Below are positions 1 to 3,713 of a stretch of 6,064 nucleotides of DNA, in pieces. The notes beneath the pieces are model-generated. The model saw nothing but the letters and a program-made list of their open reading frames with translations. It ran no database searches and was not told the origin of the DNA. The number at the start of each line of letters is the position of its first letter. Positions within the stretch are counted from its first letter, which is position 1. The stretch comes from Lysobacteraceae bacterium (GTDB lineage Bacteria > Pseudomonadota > Gammaproteobacteria > Xanthomonadales > Xanthomonadaceae): NCBI GenBank assembly GCA_017990865.1, contig JAGNNB010000199.1:1-6064 (forward strand), read 5' to 3'. A program made the translations under genes and the position numbers.

Positions 1-1
1 C

Positions 2-172
2 GTGTTGTACGTCGCCTACAGCATTTGGATGGACAAGAAAGGCGGCGACAACATCAATCACAGCGCGCATTTGTGGGGCGCGCTCTACGGCATGGTGTTC
101 GCGTTGGCGGTCGAACCGCGGCTCGGGCCGCATTTCGTCGAAGCGCTGACGCACCCCAATCTGTCGTTCTGA
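2..172 (+). CDS. Rhomboid-family intramembrane serine protease, C-terminal fragment
   Basis: The reading frame is open from the window edge to a TGA at 170-172 and gives the last 56 residues of a longer protein; the start lies outside the window. The visible part holds the motif NHSAHLWGALYGMVF, which fits the last catalytic membrane helix of rhomboid proteases. In that helix the histidine of an aH-x-x-G segment pairs with a serine on an earlier helix (here outside the window) to cut substrates within the inner membrane. The helix is followed by a short charged tail ending in LSF. The family call rests only on this helix, so a catalytically dead rhomboid-like protein cannot be ruled out. The gene converges with the small gene on the other strand at 294-476. 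Confidence 0.78.
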   Translation: MLYVAYSIWMDKKGGDNINHSAHLWGALYGMVFALAVEPRLGPHFVEALTHPNLSF

Positions 173-189
173 GCCCGCGCTTGCGGGCT
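172..189 (+). terminator. Short hairpin at the rhomboid stop codon, possible weak terminator
   Basis: AGCCCGC (172-178) and GCGGGCT (183-189) form a perfect 7-bp stem with a GCTT loop, starting on the last base of the rhomboid stop codon. No T tract follows, so it is not a canonical rho-independent terminator. It may mark or protect the mRNA 3' end. Confidence 0.35.
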
Positions 190-251
190 AATGGATGCGC
201 GGTTCGCGAATTTCCAGAAGCGGGCGCTCGATCGCAATCGCTCGCCATGCG

Positions 252-280
252 CGCATCGACCCGATCCACGGATCGATGCG
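252..280. repeat. Inverted repeat between convergent genes
   Basis: CGCATCGA (252-259) and TCGATGCG (273-280) are perfect complements. The intervening bases contain a second small inverted repeat (CGATC/GATCG), so alternative pairings are possible. It lies 14 bases beyond the stop of the minus-strand small gene and 80 bases beyond the rhomboid stop. Neither side has a T tract. A role as a bidirectional 3'-end structure is inferred from position only. The rest of 190-293 holds nothing else that I recognise. Confidence 0.4.
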
Positions 281-293
281 ATGCGACAAATGG

Positions 294-476
294 TCAAGCC
301 GCCAGATTCCTCAAGGACAGAATCTCGCTGCCGTAGGTTTTTTCCAAACGGTCGGATACCAAATGACCGAGTTGGATGAATTCGCGGCTTTCGGTGTCGC
401 CGTTCCGGGCGAGATCGAAAAGACGGTAAACGACGGTGTCATCGTCCGTGACGGCCGGGCTGATCGCATTTTCCAT
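294..476 (-). CDS. Small acidic hypothetical protein (60 aa) behind a sigma-54 promoter
   Basis: I do not recognise this protein. The start chosen is the ATG at 474-476, preceded by AGGAGA (483-488) six bases upstream; the frame stays open to about 629, but that extension is arginine-rich and reads as non-coding. The product runs from MENAISPAV to SLRNLAA, with a DDD cluster at residues 11-13. It has about 11 acidic and 6 basic residues, no signal peptide, no membrane segment and no cysteine. Residues 29-48 could form an amphipathic helix. The soluble acidic character would suit a small cytoplasmic regulator or binding partner, but no function can be assigned. Upstream are a leader hairpin (530-548), a sigma-54 type promoter (567-582) and a palindrome (612-630), which together support real, regulated expression. 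Confidence 0.66.
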   Translation of the reverse strand: MENAISPAVTDDDTVVYRLFDLARNGDTESREFIQLGHLVSDRLEKTYGSEILSLRNLAA

Positions 477-529
477 CGGTCGTCTCCTGCGTCGTGAAGA
501 GTAGTGTGTGTTTCGTCGTATTCGATGCT

Positions 530-548
530 TCGAGCGACGAACGCTCGA
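530..548 (-). promoter_or_regulatory. Hairpin in the 5' leader of the small gene
   Basis: TCGAGCG (530-536) and CGCTCGA (542-548) make a perfect 7-bp stem with a 5-base loop. If transcription starts near 556, as the sigma-54 promoter predicts, this hairpin would lie about 8 to 27 bases into the transcript and roughly 40 bases before the ribosome binding site. It could stabilise the mRNA 5' end; that role is an inference. Confidence 0.4.
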
Positions 549-566
549 TGAGCGCAGGTAGGTAGA

Positions 567-582
567 AGCAGATACCGTGCCA
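567..582 (-). promoter_or_regulatory. Sigma-54 (RpoN) type -24/-12 promoter for the small gene
   Basis: Read on the minus strand, the site is TGGCACGGTATCTGCT. It matches the sigma-54 consensus TGGCACG-N4-TTGCW at every defined position except one (C instead of the first T of TTGC). The invariant GG and GC dinucleotides have the required spacing. An A6 run (minus strand) lies just upstream of the -24 element. The expected start is near 556, which gives a leader of about 80 bases before the ATG at 476. Sigma-54 promoters need an AAA+ enhancer-binding activator, for which the palindrome at 612-630 is one candidate site. No activator gene is in the window. Confidence 0.68.
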
Positions 583-611
583 ACTTTTTTCCGTATCTGG
601 AGTCGGGGAGA

Positions 612-630
612 TGTGACGCACTCGGTCACA
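612..630. promoter_or_regulatory. Perfect palindrome TGTGAC-N7-GTCACA, candidate activator site
   Basis: TGTGAC (612-617) and GTCACA (625-630) form a perfect 6-bp dyad with a 7-base spacer. Its centre lies about 65 bases upstream of the predicted sigma-54 transcription start, so it could be an upstream activator site for the small gene. The half sites resemble CRP/Clp sites, but the spacing is wrong: TGTGA and TCACA are 9 bases apart rather than 6. The binding protein is unknown. Confidence 0.45.
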
Positions 631-693
631 ACGCGTCCATGATCGACGTCCGCTGACCGGGTGGGGAGCCGGACGGGCCGAAGGCGGGGGCCT

Positions 694-730
694 GTCCCGA
701 TCTCCGACCCTCCCGGGACGAGCGGGAGGG
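694..730. repeat. GC-rich overlapping inverted repeats
   Basis: CCCTCCCG (708-715) and CGGGAGGG (723-730) are perfect complements with a 7-base loop. GTCCCG (694-699) can instead pair with CGGGAC (714-719), so the two stems exclude each other. The site is between the divergent small gene and the csp promoter, in a very GC-rich stretch (about 655-770) with no credible gene. Neither side has a T tract. Function is unknown. Confidence 0.35.
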
Positions 731-790
731 CCGGGATTCGCCGTCCGTCGCCCGGTTACCGCCCGGCGCGAGAAAAGTTCCCGAACCGGC

Positions 791-821
791 TTCACAAAAC
801 GCCCCCGTTGTGGTGTATGGT
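791..821 (+). promoter_or_regulatory. Probable sigma-70 promoter for the first cold-shock gene
   Basis: TTCACA (791-796) resembles a -35 element and TATGGT (816-821) a -10 element, with a 19-base spacer; shifting the -10 to TGTATG (814-819) gives the usual 17 bases. Transcription would begin near 828, leaving a leader of about 220 bases before the csp ATG. The call is based on sequence resemblance and on the structured leader that follows. Confidence 0.42.
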
Positions 822-827
822 GCGCGT

Positions 828-1049
828 ACTGTTCCAAGCGGGATCACGGTACATCGTGCCCCGATGCGGTAGATCCAAGGTTTGCATGCCGGAAACGGCC
901 GCTAGAAAGGCGATACGGAACCGAGCGCCAGCTCGTCCGTCCCGCCGTCCAGACGATCCACTCATCGTTCGCGTTACCCCTGGCTAGACAGTCGCGGTGC
1001 CGAAAGGCTCCGTGTATCCACAAACTGTTGAAAGTGAGGAGTAACACCC
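828..1049 (+). promoter_or_regulatory. Long structured 5' leader of the first cold-shock gene
   Basis: No convincing gene lies in this stretch, but it folds locally at four places. First, GGATC (841-845) pairs with GATCC (872-876), enclosing CATCG/CGATG (852-856, 862-866). Second, GCCG-GAAA-CGGC (888-899) has a GNRA loop. Third, ACGGA (915-919) pairs with TCCGT (936-940), enclosing CGAGC-GCCA-GCTCG (922-935) with a two-base bulge. Fourth, 993-1014 closes on GCC-GAAA-GGC with a T-T mismatch. The last hairpin ends 21 bases before the GAGGAG ribosome binding site at 1036-1041. Long structured leaders that change shape with temperature are known for E. coli cspA; the same role here is an inference. 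There is no T-tract terminator before the ATG, so a leader is more likely than a separate small RNA. Confidence 0.5.
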
Positions 1050-1259
1050 ATGTCCGATCGTCAGAGCGGCACCGTTAAGTGGTTTAACGATGCCAAAGGC
1101 TACGGCTTTATCACCCCGGAAAGCGGCCAGGATCTGTTCGTGCATTTCCGCTCCATCCAGGGCTCAGGCTTCAAGTCGCTGAAGGAAGGCCAGAAGGTGA
1201 CCTTTAAGGTCGTGCAGGGCCAGAAAGGCCTGCAAGCCGATGAAGTGCAACCGCTGTAA
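1050..1259 (+). CDS. cspA: Cold-shock protein, CspA family, copy 1
   Basis: This is a complete 69-residue cold-shock domain, the normal bacterial length. Proteins of this family are five-stranded OB-fold beta barrels that bind single-stranded RNA and DNA, melt mRNA structure and often act as antiterminators. The RNA-binding motifs are visible: RNP1 as KGYGFIT (residues 16-22) and RNP2 as LFVHF (29-33), with W11 and F12 preceding. Y18 replaces the phenylalanine that is usual in RNP1. GAGGAG lies 8 bases before the ATG, at the end of a long structured leader. A terminator follows 17 bases after the stop, so the gene is probably mainly monocistronic. The symbol is at family level only: which paralogue is the major cold-induced one cannot be told from sequence. 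Confidence 0.95.
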   Translation: MSDRQSGTVKWFNDAKGYGFITPESGQDLFVHFRSIQGSGFKSLKEGQKVTFKVVQGQKGLQADEVQPL

Positions 1260-1276
1260 TACGTAACACCAAATCC

Positions 1277-1309
1277 GGCCCTAGGCGTCTTCGCCTGGGG
1301 CCTTTTATT
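1277..1309 (+). terminator. Rho-independent terminator after csp copy 1
   Basis: GGCCCTAGGC (1277-1286) pairs with GCCTGGGGCC (1293-1302), with one G-U wobble, around a GTCTTC loop. The run TTTTATT follows at 1303-1309. This is a typical intrinsic terminator 17 bases after the csp stop. Confidence 0.88.
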
Positions 1310-1387
1310 CTGTTCCAACGGCGGCGGGCGTCTCAACAAAACCCGATTCCCGATGCCGTCGACCTGTTTATATCGAGGAGTAACACA

Positions 1388-1597
1388 ATGTCCGATCGTC
1401 AAAGCGGCACCGTCAAGTGGTTCAACGACGCTAAAGGTTTCGGCTTCATCACCCCGGAAAGCGGCCAGGACCTGTTCGTCCACTTCCGCTCGATCCAGGG
1501 CAATGGCTTCAAGTCGCTGAAGGAAGGCCAGCAGGTCACCTTCAAGGTCGTGCAGGGCCAGAAGGGCCTGCAGGCCGACGAAGTGCAAGCGCTGTAA
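1388..1597 (+). CDS. cspA: Cold-shock protein, CspA family, copy 2
   Basis: This second 69-residue cold-shock domain is nearly identical to the upstream copy: 65 of 69 residues match. It has the canonical RNP1 motif KGFGFIT (16-22) and RNP2 motif LFVHF (29-33), so it should bind single-stranded RNA and DNA in the same way. The substitutions relative to copy 1 are F18, N39, Q49 and A68. GAGGAG (1375-1380) sits 7 bases before the ATG. Its codons end more often in G or C than those of copy 1 (TTC, GAC, GTC where copy 1 has TTT, GAT, GTT or GTG). Only 78 bases separate the copy 1 terminator from this start, and I see no clear promoter there, so it may depend on a weak local promoter or on readthrough. 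The symbol is at family level only. Confidence 0.95.
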   Translation: MSDRQSGTVKWFNDAKGFGFITPESGQDLFVHFRSIQGNGFKSLKEGQQVTFKVVQGQKGLQADEVQAL

Positions 1598-1618
1598 ATC
1601 GATTCGTTCGAAACCGAG

Positions 1619-1647
1619 GCCCCGGACGTTCGCGTCCGGGGCTTTTT
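1619..1647 (+). terminator. Strong rho-independent terminator after csp copy 2
   Basis: GCCCCGGACG (1619-1628) and CGTCCGGGGC (1633-1642) form a perfect 10-bp stem capped by a TTCG tetraloop, followed directly by TTTTT (1643-1647). It closes the csp pair and separates it from the lipoprotein gene. Confidence 0.95.
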
Positions 1648-1743
1648 CGTATCCGCGGCTCGCTAATTCCTCCATCGAATTGTTTTAACATCGCCGCATC
1701 TCTCCCGCCCCCGATCCTTCCCCCCATGGAAGGGAGCATCGCC

Positions 1744-2667
1744 ATGAATCCGATCTCATCTCCGTCCTTCCGCGCCGTTCTGGTCGCGTCGGTCCTGTGT
1801 TCTTCCCTGCTGTCGGCCTGCAAGAAAGAGGCGGATGCTCCGCCCGCGACGCAAGCGCCCCCCGTCGCCGCGCAACCGCCGGCGCCGCCGCCGGTCGAAT
1901 TGAAGGACGTGATCGAAAACGACCCGCGTTACATCGTGGGCGTCAGCTACCCAGCCGGCGCGGCGAAATATCCGACGCTCGCGGCGGAGCTGCATCGCTT
2001 CGCCGAAGAGGCACGCCAGGATTTGATGAAGGCGGTCGCGGAAACCGATCCGAACAAGCAGTCCGCGCCCTTCGACCTCATCCTCAACTTCGCTTTGCTG
2101 GCCGAGACCCCGCAAATGGTGGCCGTCGCGGCCGACGGCAATAGTTTTCTGGGCGGCGCGCACAGCGTCCCGATCATCGCGCGCTACGTTTGGTTGCCGC
2201 AGGAGAACAAGATGCTGCGCGCGGATACCTTGCTGGCCAATCCGGCCGGTTGGGGGCCGATTTCCGATTACGTGCGCGAGCAACTGCATGCGGCGTTATC
2301 GCAGCGGATCGATGCCGACGAATTGCCGCCGGAAGAGCGCGCGGAGACCATCCGCACCATCGGCAAGCTGATCGACCTCGGTACCGAACCCAAGCCGCAG
2401 TCGTTCCGCTGGTTCGAGCCGGTGATGATGCCGAGCGACGGCAAGATCATGGCGCTGCGGTTCGTATTCCCGCCGTATCAGGTGGGGCCGTACGTGGACG
2501 GCCTGCGCACGGTGGAAGTGCCCGCGGCCATGCTGATGCCGCATCTGGCGCCGGAATACCGCGCGATGTTCACGACCGCGCCGCCGCCGGCGCCCGTCCC
2601 GGCGCCGCCGATGGGCGACCAGCCGGAGTTGGAAGGGCCGAGAACATCGGCGACCGGCAAGCCCTGA
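1744..2667 (+). CDS. Lipoprotein with RsiV-like DUF3298 domain
   Basis: The 307-residue product begins with a lipoprotein signal peptide: hydrophobic AVLVASVLCSSLLSAC with the lipobox LSAC, lipidated at Cys26. The next residue is lysine, which by the E. coli Lol rule favours the outer membrane. A proline/alanine-rich linker (residues 33-50) follows. The body, roughly 52-275, resembles DUF4163/DUF3298 proteins (the extracytoplasmic RsiV-like fold): GGAH at 137-140 and the PPYQVGPYVDG block at 243-253 are the clearest marks. A second proline-rich stretch (280-289) precedes the C-terminus. RsiV itself binds lysozyme, but most members have no known role, so none is assigned. I chose the ATG at 1744 over an in-frame ATG at 1726 because GGAAGGGAG (1728-1736) sits 7 bases before it and the signal peptide then begins cleanly. 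No clear promoter was found after the csp terminator. Confidence 0.85.
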   Translation: MNPISSPSFRAVLVASVLCSSLLSACKKEADAPPATQAPPVAAQPPAPPPVELKDVIENDPRYIVGVSYPAGAAKYPTLAAELHRFAEEARQDLMKAVAETDPNKQSAPFDLILNFALLAETPQMVAVAADGNSFLGGAHSVPIIARYVWLPQENKMLRADTLLANPAGWGPISDYVREQLHAALSQRIDADELPPEERAETIRTIGKLIDLGTEPKPQSFRWFEPVMMPSDGKIMALRFVFPPYQVGPYVDGLRTVEVPAAMLMPHLAPEYRAMFTTAPPPAPVPAPPMGDQPELEGPRTSATGKP

Positions 2668-2676
2668 TGCTGCATT

Positions 2677-2699
2677 TCGATCGAGTCCGTCTCGATCGA
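2677..2699. terminator. Hairpin at the convergent gene junction, possible bidirectional 3' end
   Basis: TCGATCGAG (2677-2685) and CTCGATCGA (2691-2699) form a perfect 9-bp stem with a TCCGT loop, created by the first two repeat units. It lies 10 bases after the lipoprotein stop and 25 bases after the sirtuin stop. Neither strand has a T tract next to it, so intrinsic termination is doubtful. Confidence 0.35.
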
Positions 2700-2721
2700 G
2701 TTCGCCTCGATGGAGTTGCCC
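2677..2721. repeat. Three imperfect 15-base tandem repeats
   Basis: The units are TCGATCGAGTCCGTC (2677-2691), TCGATCGAGTTCGCC (2692-2706) and TCGATGGAGTTGCCC (2707-2721). They fill most of the 57-base gap between the lipoprotein stop and the sirtuin stop. The third unit is the most diverged. They could come from replication slippage; a protein-binding role is possible but unsupported. Confidence 0.72.
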
Positions 2722-2724
2722 AGG

Positions 2725-3576
2725 TCAGCCTCGCAGCGAGGCCGCGAGCGTTTCGCCGCATTCCGCTTCGATTTTCAGATACGCCAATGCGTCGGCGCGG
2801 GTACGGCCGCGGTTGAGGATCGCGATCGGCAGTCCGCGTTCGTGCGCCATGCGCGCGAAGCGGAAGCCCGAATACACCATCAACGACGTGCCCACGGCCA
2901 ACAGCGCGTCGGACGCATGCAGCGCACCCAGCGCCCGTTCGTAACGCGCGCGCGGCACGTTTTCGCCGAAGAACACCACGTCGGGTTTGAGCAGACCGTC
3001 GCAGACGGCGCAATGCGGCGCGACGAAACCCGTGATCGCGGCCGTTTCGATGTCGGCATCGCCGTCGGGCGCCGCGGTCGCGGCGTTCGTGCGCCAGTCG
3101 AGATTGGCGCGTGACATCGCCGTTTGCAGTTCGGCGCGGGTTTGCGCCGCGCCGCAGGACAAACACACGACGCGATCCAATCGGCCATGCAGGTCGATGA
3201 CGTCCGCGCTGCCGGCGTTTTGGTGCAGGCCGTCCACGTTTTGGGTCACCAATGCGGCGATGCGATCCGCTTGCGGCCATGTCGCCAAGGCGTGGTGCGC
3301 CGCGCTCGGCCGAGCGCGGGAAAAGATCGGCCAACCGACGTAGCTGCGCGCCCAGTAGCGGCGATACGTCGCGCGATCGCCGACGAAGGCTTGATACGTC
3401 ACCGGCGGCGTGCGTTTCCATTCGCCGTCGACGTCGCGATAGTCCGGAATGCCCGAAGCGGTGCTCACGCCGGCGCCGGTGATCACGAAGACGCGACCCG
3501 CGCTTTCGAGCCACGCTCGCAGGGCATCGGCGGCGTGCGATGGCGATTCTTTGTTGGAGTGCGCGATCTGCGACAT
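2725..3576 (-). CDS. NAD-dependent protein deacylase, class II (SIRT4-like) sirtuin
   Basis: The 283-residue product is a complete Sir2 enzyme, which removes acyl groups from lysines using NAD and releases nicotinamide and O-acyl-ADP-ribose. In order: the NAD-binding motif GAGVSTASGIPDYR (34-47), TQNVDGLH (111-118), catalytic His130 in LHGRL, two zinc-binding pairs C138/C141 and C189/C192, KPDVVFFGE (197-205), and GTS (229-231). The RDVDGEW segment after the first motif and the NVDGLHQNAGS/LHGRLDRVVCLSCG pattern point to class II, like SIRT4, rather than the CobB type. No signal peptide is seen, so it should be cytoplasmic. The chosen ATG (3574-3576) has no visible ribosome binding site; a longer frame exists from a GTG at 3666 but would start almost inside the dcp terminator and adds no Sir2 sequence. 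Substrates cannot be deduced. Confidence 0.92.
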   Translation of the reverse strand: MSQIAHSNKESPSHAADALRAWLESAGRVFVITGAGVSTASGIPDYRDVDGEWKRTPPVTYQAFVGDRATYRRYWARSYVGWPIFSRARPSAAHHALATWPQADRIAALVTQNVDGLHQNAGSADVIDLHGRLDRVVCLSCGAAQTRAELQTAMSRANLDWRTNAATAAPDGDADIETAAITGFVAPHCAVCDGLLKPDVVFFGENVPRARYERALGALHASDALLAVGTSLMVYSGFRFARMAHERGLPIAILNRGRTRADALAYLKIEAECGETLAASLRG

Positions 3577-3656
3577 ACGCGATAGGAGCAGCTTAGGAAG
3601 TGCGGGATATGAATGTCGAGCGATGTCGACCGCAGAGCGGCGCTCGTCGAACGCCG

Positions 3657-3692
3657 AAAACGACACCGCCCGATCGGAATCGGGCGGTGTCG
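3657..3692 (-). terminator. Rho-independent terminator after dcp
   Basis: CGACACCGCCCGAT (3661-3674) and ATCGGGCGGTGTCG (3679-3692) form a perfect 14-bp stem with a 4-base loop. On the minus strand TTTT follows (3657-3660), oriented to end transcription from dcp. The plus-strand side has no T run. It makes cotranscription of dcp with the sirtuin gene unlikely. Confidence 0.92.
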
Positions 3693-3713
3693 GGTGTCGC
3701 GCGGAAGCGGAAC

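Larger units (their letters stand above)
1036..1597 (+). repeat. Tandem gene duplication of the csp unit
   Basis: The block from the ribosome binding site GAGGAGTAACAC (1036-1047) through the csp stop (1259) recurs at 1375-1597. The coding parts differ at 22 of 210 bases, and only four of those codon changes alter the protein (Y18F, S39N, K49Q, P68A). The sequence outside this block, including the terminators, is not recognisably shared. Confidence 0.85.

Noticed and set aside
612..630. CRP/Clp binding site
   Set aside because: The half sites TGTGA and TCACA are 9 bases apart instead of the 6 required by the CRP-family consensus.
439..837. A 132-codon minus-strand frame upstream of the small gene
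   Set aside because: It starts at a TTG with no ribosome binding site, is R/P-rich, and overlaps the sigma-54 promoter and small-gene start.
661..987. A 108-codon plus-strand frame ahead of csp copy 1
   Set aside because: It has low-complexity R/P-rich sequence, no ribosome binding site, and overlaps the probable csp promoter and structured leader.
822..1049. tRNA or other known RNA gene in the csp leader
   Set aside because: No cloverleaf, TTCRA loop or CCA-type end could be fitted; the hairpins are independent stems.
1100..1675. A 191-codon minus-strand frame across both cold-shock genes
   Set aside because: It is the complement of two well-supported csp genes and a terminator; its internal similarity only reflects the csp duplication.
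2570..3514. A 314-codon minus-strand frame overlapping the sirtuin
   Set aside because: It is out of frame with the Sir2 motifs, and extremely rich in arginine, with no recognisable domain.
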